Shown: in pieces, positions 1 to 6,180 of the stretch
Position numbering within the stretch: the stretch's first letter is position 1
Layout of the letters: every line of letters begins with the position of its first letter
Position numbers and translations under genes: made by a program
Notes under the pieces: generated by a model
Told to the model about the DNA's origin: nothing
Databases searched by the model: none
The model's input: only the letters and a program-made list of their open reading frames with translations
Source of the DNA: Spirochaetaceae bacterium
Lineage (GTDB): Bacteria > Spirochaetota > Spirochaetia > B11-G9
Length of the DNA: 8,927 nt
Direction: 5' to 3'
Assembly (NCBI GenBank): GCA_030600745.1
Contig: JAUVLL010000112.1
Span: 1 to 8,927, forward strand

Positions 1-1340
1 GCATTAAGATTATTACTTACCCTGGTTTTGTCCTGAGTCTTTTGTATAGCAGGTTCCGGATTAATATCTACATCCTCAGAAATTTTATAACTGGAAGGAT
101 CACGTTGAGTAATTTGTGAAATGTTATCGACCTTATTTTTACTTCCATCTGGTTCAACATAGTGACTTTTAAGTTGATCTACAATATCTATTCTATCATC
201 TCCGGTAGTCCTGTTTCCTAAATCTTCAGTAATATTACTGGTGGAGTTATTAGCTATATTGTCATCAGGAGATTCTTTTTGCTTTGTTAATACACTATTA
301 GAGAAATCCTGCAATGTTTTACTGGTCGGTTTAGCCTTCCTGGAAAAAAGGCGGAAAAAAAATGAAACTACTGTGTTATATATGGACTTTTTATTAATGG
401 AATCTATTCTTATATCATCTTCATCCTTAACTTTATCCGGGTTGACTTCTTCCAATAATGGTTCCAGTTCTGCTTCTTCATGCCATTCATTAAACTGAGG
501 AATATCAAATGTTGCTCTGCCTGAGTATTTAATAGTATCCGGTTCTTCTGAAAGTGTATGAGTATTTAAATCTTCAATAAAGAGTTCTCCAAAAAGATTA
601 ATAGCCTCTTCTATTGTTTTAAATTTATCAGGGTGCTTAATAAGATGATCCAGTTTTGTCTGGATGACAGGTTTCTGATCTCCAATTGTAGAATCACATA
701 TCAATAGAAGTCGACTCATAATAGTTCCAAAAGAGTATAGATCATCGGAAATATTTTTTATTAAAGTTGTTTCTACAGGTTTATTTCCCTTTTTATGATA
801 ATCACTGCGATATTCAAGGATCTCTTTTTCTGACATAACGGTTGAGACAAGGGAATTAATACCTACGTTATTTAATTTTGCATGTTTCTTATTATCCCAT
901 TGCAATGGAACAAGAATTTCTTCAGGTGTCAAAAACATGTGGCTATGTCCTGTTCTCTCAAGATCTTTCAAAGCATAAAGGATATCTTTCAGGATTTTAA
1001 CGAAAATATCGAATGGAATCAGGGTCTTTTCTTCGAACCAAAGAGATAAGGGGAAATGATCAGATTCATAGTATGTCTGATAAAGTTTATTTTCATGAAA
1101 ATTAATCTCGAAGGGAACGTTCAGGTATGAGGAATTCAGTCTGTAGAGTTCGATGGACAAATTTTCATATTTTTCCAGAATATCCTGGGATATATTGGAA
1201 ATATCCTCTTTAAAGAATGCAAGGTGGAATACACTTGCACTATATACGGCATATGCTTCAATATTAGAAAAGAAAAAATTATTAAAGACTTCTTCTTTGA
1301 GAATATAGCAATTGTTTACTGTAACACTTCTAAATTCCAT
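1..1340 (-). CDS. Ser/Thr pseudokinase-like protein, 3' end beyond left edge
   Basis: The frame is open from an ATG at 1340 to the left edge (446 codons, no stop seen), so the C-terminus is missing. Residues 134-143 (HMFLTPEEIL) align gaplessly with the kinase catalytic loop HRDLKPENIL, but Asp, Lys and Asn are replaced by F136, T138 and E141. Residues 154-162 (AKLNNVGIN) align with the DFG region and read NVG. Residues 200-205 (DLYSFG) match the conserved helix-F motif, and 236-243 resemble the final C-lobe motif with its Arg replaced by F240. No glycine loop or clear beta-3 lysine is visible. Hence a kinase fold that is probably catalytically dead (inference). After about residue 260 the chain becomes acidic, polar and low in complexity, with one odd aromatic/basic patch at 321-336 (VVSFFFRLFSRK). 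An AAGG ribosome site overlaps the stop of the upstream gene, 9 nt away, which suggests translational coupling. Confidence 0.75.
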   Translation of the reverse strand, partial: MEFRSVTVNNCYILKEEVFNNFFFSNIEAYAVYSASVFHLAFFKEDISNISQDILEKYENLSIELYRLNSSYLNVPFEINFHENKLYQTYYESDHFPLSLWFEEKTLIPFDIFVKILKDILYALKDLERTGHSHMFLTPEEILVPLQWDNKKHAKLNNVGINSLVSTVMSEKEILEYRSDYHKKGNKPVETTLIKNISDDLYSFGTIMSRLLLICDSTIGDQKPVIQTKLDHLIKHPDKFKTIEEAINLFGELFIEDLNTHTLSEEPDTIKYSGRATFDIPQFNEWHEEAELEPLLEEVNPDKVKDEDDIRIDSINKKSIYNTVVSFFFRLFSRKAKPTSKTLQDFSNSVLTKQKESPDDNIANNSTSNITEDLGNRTTGDDRIDIVDQLKSHYVEPDGSKNKVDNISQITQRDPSSYKISEDVDINPEPAIQKTQDKTRVSNNLN

Positions 1341-1349
1341 TAAACAACC

Positions 1350-2270
1350 TTATCTCTTATAGTAGTCCAGAAAAGATTTTCCAAGACCTGCATAACGATC
1401 GTCAATTTCCTTTTCCTTTTCTATATCTCTTTCTTTAAACCATTTTCTAAAGTATTTATCAAGGTAGGTACGACGATTACATAGATTATTTACAATTAAA
1501 GTTGTTGCACTTGCTGGATCTTTAAATATCTCTGTAGTAAATATTTTAGTACAAATATCTGTAATAACAGATTTCTTAATGCTCATCATTTGTGTTAAAC
1601 GCTGATCAAAATCTTCAATAGCAAACTGGTCAAAATTTTCAGGTTTTAGAAGTGTAAGAAAACGGGTTTTTTCCTCTCTGTGCCATCCAAATTTTTCATC
1701 CATACCATAGATTTTCATCTCTTCAGTTTCCAGATCAGCTTTATTATAATCAATTACAACTATGTATGGTTTACTGTCAGAATCATGAACTACCATATAA
1801 TTATTAGGATTTCTATCTTCATCAAAAAATAGCCATCTATTAATAAGATCATTGGCAAGCATTTTCATAAATGGTGTTTCAAGATAATTATAACTTCCAA
1901 TTTGCATTGCACTCTGAATATGTTTTGTAGCACGGTAAAATTTATCATTATGCTTAATAAGAATAGTAGGAGCTGAGGGTGTTTTCATTAAAAAATCCAT
2001 ATAAAATGCAATTTCCTGATACTTATGCATTGCTGCTTCTTCGTCAGGGATATCTTTTAATAACCAGGGAGATCCTCCCTTATCAGTGGCTCCTGTATAT
2101 CCGCGAATTTTTGCTGTAAACGGAACAATTGAATCATCTCCGAAATTTTCTAATTTTAACAAACTTAATCTATCAACTAATTCTTCAATTGAATCATCAA
2201 GATAAAGGTATTCTCTAAGTTTAGGATCTACAACAACATCATTTATTAACATATTTGTTTTATCTGCCAT
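1350..2270 (-). CDS. HipA/PI3K-like-fold kinase-like protein
   Basis: This 306-aa protein carries an apparently complete atypical kinase signature. Residues 54-72 contain a glycine-rich turn (GATDKGG) followed by PWLLK with candidate ATP-binding K72. A glutamate-rich helix follows at 77-95. D152-R-N-P-N-N157 fits the DRxxxN catalytic loop of PI3K/HipA-type kinases, and D174 in VVIDYN takes the place of the metal-binding DFG Asp. The C-terminal third is helical and basic. The substrate is unknown: protein, lipid or small molecule are all possible, and assignment to the HipA-like group rests on motif reading, not a database search. There is no signal peptide or membrane segment, so it should be cytoplasmic. 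A strong AGGAG site lies 7 nt before the ATG. The gene sits 13 nt after the phosphatase gene and 9 nt before the pseudokinase gene, so all three are probably made together. Confidence 0.7.
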   Translation of the reverse strand: MADKTNMLINDVVVDPKLREYLYLDDSIEELVDRLSLLKLENFGDDSIVPFTAKIRGYTGATDKGGSPWLLKDIPDEEAAMHKYQEIAFYMDFLMKTPSAPTILIKHNDKFYRATKHIQSAMQIGSYNYLETPFMKMLANDLINRWLFFDEDRNPNNYMVVHDSDSKPYIVVIDYNKADLETEEMKIYGMDEKFGWHREEKTRFLTLLKPENFDQFAIEDFDQRLTQMMSIKKSVITDICTKIFTTEIFKDPASATTLIVNNLCNRRTYLDKYFRKWFKERDIEKEKEIDDRYAGLGKSFLDYYKR

Positions 2271-2283
2271 ATAATTGCTCCTA

Positions 2284-3165
2284 TTATCCCGTTATTGCAA
2301 ATTTTGATTTAATTTCACCATCATTAATTAATAGATATGGACCCTTCGTACCAATGTTTGAGTAGATAATATAATGATTTTTAAAACCTAGAATATCCTT
2401 CCAGATTCCTGTTCTGTCACCTGTATTCCACATGGGATTATGTCCAACTATAAAAGGGGTCATTTCAGGTAATCCCATTTTTTTATTCATCTTTCTTATA
2501 TCTTCTTCATTGTATTCTTTAAGACTGGGTGTACCTCTGAATTCATGAATACGATTCCAGATTAACTGATGGTAGTAATCATCATTATCTACAATATTTA
2601 CTATTTCGGCTTTTGTAGCTCCGTGTCGCACTGGTCCTCCATGAGTAATTGCATATCCATCACCAATGACAAAAACAGGAAGAGTTTCAAAAAACTTATT
2701 AACTAGTTCTACATATGCCTCGCCCCGATGCTCAATAAGATGATTTTTAAATTCCAGCCCCTGTTTTATTGCACTTTTAGCTAGTCTGGAGTCAAAAGTA
2801 TCATGATTCCCTCTTATATAAATAATGTTATCCTTATATTTAATAAAAAGGCTAAAAACTTCCTCCAAAACCAGCAGTGATGACTCCATTTCAAGCATCT
2901 GACCAACCTGGTCATTGTGAATACCATCTCCAATAATAATCAAAACCAGGTTATTTTTTTTCAGTTTTTTTCTATTATCCTCATGATCTACAATAGCTTT
3001 TAGATTTTCAATACTGCCGTGCAGGTCACCAATAATAATAATCTCATGATTTTGATTGGACAGGTCTATTAATCCACCGGGATCCCCGTAATCATTTTTT
3101 ATTCGATCAGGATTATTCTCAACAATAGAGATAACCTTTTCTATATCTTTTAAGCTGACTGCCAT
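2284..3165 (-). CDS. PPP-type Ser/Thr protein phosphatase-like metallophosphoesterase
   Basis: The 293-aa protein holds the calcineurin-like metallophosphoesterase motifs in order: GDLHG (D47, H49), GDGIHN (D80), RGNHD (N120, H121), THGG (H175) and VGHNP (H242). These are the residues that bind the two metal ions and act in catalysis in this family, so it should be active. The second motif departs from the usual GDxVDRG: Val-Asp-Arg-Gly is replaced by Ile-His-Asn-Asp, which removes the phosphate-contacting Arg and may mark an unusual substrate. It is likely cytoplasmic, as no signal peptide is visible. A GGAG site precedes the ATG by about 6 nt. It lies 13 nt upstream of the kinase-like gene, which suggests that it reverses phosphorylation by that kinase (inference). 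A diadenosine tetraphosphatase-type role is an alternative for proteins with these motifs. Confidence 0.85.
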   Translation of the reverse strand: MAVSLKDIEKVISIVENNPDRIKNDYGDPGGLIDLSNQNHEIIIIGDLHGSIENLKAIVDHEDNRKKLKKNNLVLIIIGDGIHNDQVGQMLEMESSLLVLEEVFSLFIKYKDNIIYIRGNHDTFDSRLAKSAIKQGLEFKNHLIEHRGEAYVELVNKFFETLPVFVIGDGYAITHGGPVRHGATKAEIVNIVDNDDYYHQLIWNRIHEFRGTPSLKEYNEEDIRKMNKKMGLPEMTPFIVGHNPMWNTGDRTGIWKDILGFKNHYIIYSNIGTKGPYLLINDGEIKSKFAITG

Positions 3166-3199
3166 TATTACTCCAAAATAATGTTTATCAATATCAACA

Positions 3200-3208
3200 A
3201 TTATAACA
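3200..3208 (-). promoter_or_regulatory. Extended -10 promoter candidate before the phosphatase gene
   Basis: On the minus strand the gap between the 235-aa gene and the phosphatase gene reads TGTTATAAT, a perfect -10 hexamer with a TGn extension. No good -35 hexamer lies 17 nt upstream, as often seen with extended -10 promoters. Initiation about 7 nt downstream would give a leader of roughly 30 nt containing the GGAG site. This could drive the phosphatase and both kinase-like genes independently of the first gene. AT-rich DNA makes chance matches common. Confidence 0.5.
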
Positions 3209-3238
3209 GAAAATCTATACTGAAAACAGGAAAATTTA

Positions 3239-3946
3239 CTACTTTTTTAATTTAGATGCAAAATCAAAAAATTCTTTTGTTGGAGAGATCTCTACATCTT
3301 CACGTTTGAGTCTGATTAATAGGACTTCTGGAATAATATCAGTCAGATTCTTTGTATTATCAAAGAAACCGTCTCTTATATTAAAAGATTGTTTGGATAT
3401 ATTTACTTTATCCAAACTACGATTATAATCTCCAAGTTTGCTCATTCTGTCGAGAATTTCCAGGATTGATGCATTTGTATTTTCGAGCTGATCATGATCT
3501 TCGTTAAGGAATTTACCCAAATTTTGAAGATCGGTAATATTGGCAGGATAGATATTATATCCATCGTCAGCCTTATGGTAGGAGTATTCAACAATTCCTA
3601 AAACTGAGAGGAGTACTTTTGAGTAAATCTGCCCAGGATGCCAGGCTGCAAGGAGGTCAAATGCTCTTTCTATTAGAAACCTATTAGGTTTTATTCCTGA
3701 AAATAGCAATCTGGGATTGCGATCTCCGATTAATTCATCCACTACCCATTTGTTATTGGTTTCAACAATCTTCAGAAACAGCAGGTAGTTTCTTGAAGTT
3801 ATTCCTACATACCGTAAGTACTTGGCAAAGGCCATTCCAGCCCCAACCTGCATAGAAGTTGCAGTACCAAATATTCCATTGAGTATAATGTCTCTGTTTT
3901 GATGGATAATACTATCCATTTCCTCGAAAGGAAAGGCTTCCTGCAT
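3239..3946 (-). CDS. Uncharacterised 235-aa protein, first gene of the leftward cluster
   Basis: I do not recognise this family. The protein is mixed in character: residues 15-50 are Gly/Ala-rich and mildly hydrophobic (GIFGTATSMQVGAGMAF) but not a convincing membrane helix. Residues 50-130 look helical with several aromatic residues (AAWHPGQIYSKVLL), and the rest is polar and charged, ending in a Lys-rich tail. No cysteine pairs, nucleotide-binding loop or signal peptide are visible. The ATG at 3946 has an AGGA site about 9 nt upstream. It is transcribed in the same direction as the phosphatase and kinase-like genes, 73 nt ahead of them, and divergently from the LysM-type membrane protein. 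An adaptor or substrate of the phospho-signalling genes would fit its position, but that is only inference. Confidence 0.75.
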   Translation of the reverse strand: MQEAFPFEEMDSIIHQNRDIILNGIFGTATSMQVGAGMAFAKYLRYVGITSRNYLLFLKIVETNNKWVVDELIGDRNPRLLFSGIKPNRFLIERAFDLLAAWHPGQIYSKVLLSVLGIVEYSYHKADDGYNIYPANITDLQNLGKFLNEDHDQLENTNASILEILDRMSKLGDYNRSLDKVNISKQSFNIRDGFFDNTKNLTDIIPEVLLIRLKREDVEISPTKEFFDFASKLKK

Positions 3947-3977
3947 CTTTTTTAGTCCTGGTTAAAAGCTTATTCTC

Positions 3978-4006
3978 TCTTAAGTATCGTCCAGGAACCC
4001 TATAAA
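3978..4006 (+). promoter_or_regulatory. Weak promoter candidate for the 613-aa gene
   Basis: TATAAA at 4001-4006 is a near-consensus -10 hexamer. The hexamer 17 nt upstream, TCTTAA at 3978-3983, matches the -35 consensus poorly. Initiation would fall about 25 nt before the GTG start. The 91-nt divergent interval must also hold the start signal for the leftward cluster. On that strand I see only TATAAT-like sequence near 4025-4034 without a fitting -35 box. An inverted pair TCCTGG (3955-3960) and CCAGGA (3991-3996) flanks the middle of the interval and might matter for regulation. Confidence 0.3.
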
Positions 4007-4037
4007 ATGAAATCACAAAAAAACTTATTATATATTA

Positions 4038-5879
4038 GTGGTTTTAGTGGAATTAACCGAAGATTTAATAAGAGAGATGAGTTGGAATAAAGCATTAAAC
4101 GATATCTATGATTTAGCTGCCCTCCATTCCTGGTGTACACAAGTAGACCAGATGATTGTTGAATTTATAACAGAATATGAGTTAAATAGTGAAATAATCA
4201 GATTTTTAAGTGATAAATTAAAAGAAGAGAATGTTCCCCTGGAACACCATATTGTTTCACTGGTTTTACTTAATTATTTAAAATGTTCTACTCTAAATAT
4301 CATTGAATTGGCAAATAATTGTCTTTATGACAAATTAACTAAAAATGATCTTCAATTTTTCAAATATCATCTATTTTCAGGGACTTTTCCTCTTTCTGAA
4401 AGTCTTACGTATGATATAACAAATCGATCTTTTCTATCTGCAAAAAGAGCAATAAAAAAGGCTATGCAAATTGATTCTGTAATTTCAAAAGAAAATCCAT
4501 TAATGACAGTCCTGTATATGAATCTTATTTTATGCCGTCTGGATATGAATGAGGAAAACAGAGCTATGTTAGCGTTTCTATTGCTTAAAATAGATGTAGA
4601 TCTTCCTGAAAGTTTGAAAGAAAGAGTTTTTGGATATTTACAGGATTTAAAAGAAATTATAAAGGAATTATTAGAAGAGGAAACTACAGGTATAGAACAG
4701 ATCAATAAATTAGAGGAAAATATTGAAAAACTTGATGTCGATGATAAAGAACAAAATGGAAATAAGAAAGAAAATTCTATAATTAAGAGTATAAAGCGTG
4801 AAGCAGTATATAAAAACCATAAAATCGATCAACATGTAATAGAACAGGAAAAACATATAAATAAACAAAAAAGCAATATATCAATTTTAAAAGCAATTTT
4901 AAATTCCGGTAAAGAGAATCAGAAAAATATTGAAGAATCTATAATAAAGATACCTTTTGCTAATGCTCCTGCTATTGAAGATAGCAAGCTAAAAGTTAAA
5001 ACCAGTGATTTTACTGTAAATACACAGCCAGATAGTAAATATATATCAGATTTGGTTACTAATAGTCAGGATGCAAAAACAATAAATGGAAGTATACCAT
5101 CCCTCCTAAAGGAATCAAAACATAAAGAAGAACAGGAAAATAAACCAATATCAGTAGATCTAAGTAAAAAATCTGATTCTGCAGATAAAAAAGATATTGA
5201 TATATCTAAAAAAGCTGAAAACAAGAAGAATAAAAGCTGGCAGATTATTTTAAAACGGAATAGAGATATTCTTGAAAGTATTTTAAAAGGAATTGGAAAA
5301 AGTGAAAAGAAAACATCTTATACAAATTCAAAGAAAACAGGAAAAATAATAAAAAAAGGGCTGTATAAAAATGAAATATCTGGTAATAGAAAGAATGTTC
5401 ATATTTATATTGGTATTATAGCTATTCTGATTATAATTACATCTTTGTTTTTTATCTTAAGAAGGTCTTATGATAATAAAATTTTTGTAAACCAATTAAT
5501 ATCTTCCAGTGAGGCAATCCCTTCTGAAGCAGATAAGACTTCAGTAGTAGAAGATCTTAAAGAGAATAACATAGATAAATCGTCAACAACACTAAAATTG
5601 GAGGTTTATAGTTCTCAGAAATTAATTCCGGATAATTTTCCTCTTAATTTTACTATTGTTGATGATAAAATTCACTGGATAGTTGCTGAAGGCGAATCTA
5701 TTTCCGGTATTTTCTATATTTTACAAGAGTTAAAACCAGAACTAAAAGGTACAGTATTAGAAGATATCAGTTCCATGGAATGGGAAGAATTGTACAGAGC
5801 TTTTGTAGAGAACAACCCTGTAAGAGAATCCTATCACATTATATATGCATCAGAATTATTTATTCTTCCACTTAAATAA
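4038..5879 (+). CDS. Single-pass membrane protein with C-terminal LysM-like domain
   Basis: The 613-aa protein has four parts. Residues 1-215 are rich in predicted helices and may form a helical-repeat fold. Residues 216-450 are a long, low-complexity Lys/Glu/Asn/Ser/Ile linker. Residues 455-474 (IYIGIIAILIIITSLFFIL) form one strong transmembrane segment. Residues 545-612 look like a LysM-type domain: HWIVAEGESISGI matches the usual YxVxxGDTLxxI opening, WEELYRAFVENNP matches the middle, and the end SELFILPL matches the closing xLxIP. With no N-terminal signal, the helical part should be cytoplasmic and the LysM-like part outside, touching peptidoglycan (inference). The GTG start lacks a clear Shine-Dalgarno site. 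An in-frame ATG at 4077 (residue 14) is an alternative, but the intervening residues fit the helical pattern. Base composition is strikingly AT-rich, especially in the linker. Confidence 0.8.
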   Translation: MVLVELTEDLIREMSWNKALNDIYDLAALHSWCTQVDQMIVEFITEYELNSEIIRFLSDKLKEENVPLEHHIVSLVLLNYLKCSTLNIIELANNCLYDKLTKNDLQFFKYHLFSGTFPLSESLTYDITNRSFLSAKRAIKKAMQIDSVISKENPLMTVLYMNLILCRLDMNEENRAMLAFLLLKIDVDLPESLKERVFGYLQDLKEIIKELLEEETTGIEQINKLEENIEKLDVDDKEQNGNKKENSIIKSIKREAVYKNHKIDQHVIEQEKHINKQKSNISILKAILNSGKENQKNIEESIIKIPFANAPAIEDSKLKVKTSDFTVNTQPDSKYISDLVTNSQDAKTINGSIPSLLKESKHKEEQENKPISVDLSKKSDSADKKDIDISKKAENKKNKSWQIILKRNRDILESILKGIGKSEKKTSYTNSKKTGKIIKKGLYKNEISGNRKNVHIYIGIIAILIIITSLFFILRRSYDNKIFVNQLISSSEAIPSEADKTSVVEDLKENNIDKSSTTLKLEVYSSQKLIPDNFPLNFTIVDDKIHWIVAEGESISGIFYILQELKPELKGTVLEDISSMEWEELYRAFVENNPVRESYHIIYASELFILPLK

Positions 5880-5991
5880 ATTGTTGTTTAGCTACTCTAT
5901 CTAACGTATAAATTTACTATTACTACTTAATTTAATATTAAAAACAGGATCTGGCATTATTCCTAAAATATGTCTCTGTCATAGTAGTTCC

Positions 5992-6022
5992 AAAAAAAGG
6001 TCCCATCAGTTAAGATGGAACC
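5992..6022 (-). terminator. Intrinsic terminator downstream of tRNA-Asn
   Basis: Read on the minus strand, GGTTCCATC and GATGGGACC form a 9-bp stem (one G-T pair) with a 6-nt TTAACT loop, followed directly by seven T residues. The hairpin starts 3 nt after the tRNA discriminator base, so it should end the tRNA transcript and probably any readthrough from amrS. On the plus strand the stem is not followed by a T run, so it should not act on the 613-aa gene. Confidence 0.9.
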
Positions 6023-6025
6023 AAG

Positions 6026-6098
6026 CTCCCCCGGACAGACTTGAACTGCCGACCTAGTGGTTAACAGCCACCCGCTCTACCAGCTGAGCTACAGGGGA
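6026..6098 (-). tRNA. tRNA-Asn (anticodon GUU)
   Basis: The 73-nt minus-strand sequence folds as a standard cloverleaf. TCCCCTG pairs with CGGGGGA in the acceptor stem (one T-G pair). The D arm is GCTC-AGCTGGTA-GAGC, the anticodon loop is CTGTTAA with GTT in the centre, and the T loop is TTCAAGT. The discriminator base is G, as usual for tRNA-Asn. CCA is not encoded, since the next bases are CTTGG, so it must be added enzymatically. A promoter lies immediately upstream and a terminator immediately downstream, so it is a single-gene unit that can also receive readthrough from amrS. Confidence 0.97.
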
Positions 6099-6113
6099 AG
6101 GTCTTAAAGACCT
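6099..6113. repeat. Inverted repeat in the tRNA leader
   Basis: AGGTCTT and AAGACCT form a perfect 7-bp inverted repeat around a single central base, directly next to the first base of the tRNA. In DNA it could be a protein site around the transcription start. In RNA the loop would be too tight unless a few central pairs open. It lies at or just after the expected start site of the tRNA transcript. Confidence 0.5.
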
Positions 6114-6127
6114 GTGTAATCTACACA
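6113..6127. repeat. Inverted repeat over the tRNA promoter -10 box
   Basis: TGTGTA-ATC-TACACA is a perfect 6-bp inverted repeat with a 3-base centre that covers the -10 hexamer (6118-6123) of the tRNA promoter. Its symmetry and position are those of an operator, but no regulator gene is adjacent and short palindromes arise by chance in AT-rich DNA. Confidence 0.4.
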
Positions 6128-6146
6128 ATCATGGATGTTATGTCAA
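6118..6146 (-). promoter_or_regulatory. Sigma70-type promoter of tRNA-Asn
   Basis: On the minus strand a perfect -35 box TTGACA (6146-6141) is separated by exactly 17 nt from TAGATT (6123-6118), which matches four of six -10 consensus bases. Transcription would start near 6111, giving a leader of about 12 nt before the tRNA. The -35 box lies inside another small inverted repeat, TGTCA-ATCTA-TGACA (6141-6155). Confidence 0.75.
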
Positions 6147-6180
6147 TCTATGACAGAAAATATTGTTAAAAATAAAACTA

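Noticed and set aside
241..498. 85-aa plus-strand frame
   Set aside because: It lies antisense within the pseudokinase gene, whose frame is open across it and shows kinase motifs. The translation is Ser/Leu-rich and shows no domain or ribosome site.
3955..3996. Inverted pair TCCTGG/CCAGGA as a terminator between the divergent genes
   Set aside because: The arms are only 6 bp, 30 nt apart and without a T run, and both flanking genes start here instead of ending. It is at most a regulatory pair.
4367..4705. 112-aa minus-strand frame
   Set aside because: Antisense shadow of the 613-aa gene, with no Shine-Dalgarno site and an implausible Ser/Ile/Phe-rich composition.
5880..5991. Terminator for the 613-aa gene
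   Set aside because: I found no GC-rich hairpin followed by T residues on the plus strand in this AT-rich stretch. The nearby hairpin at 5999-6022 has its T run only on the minus strand.
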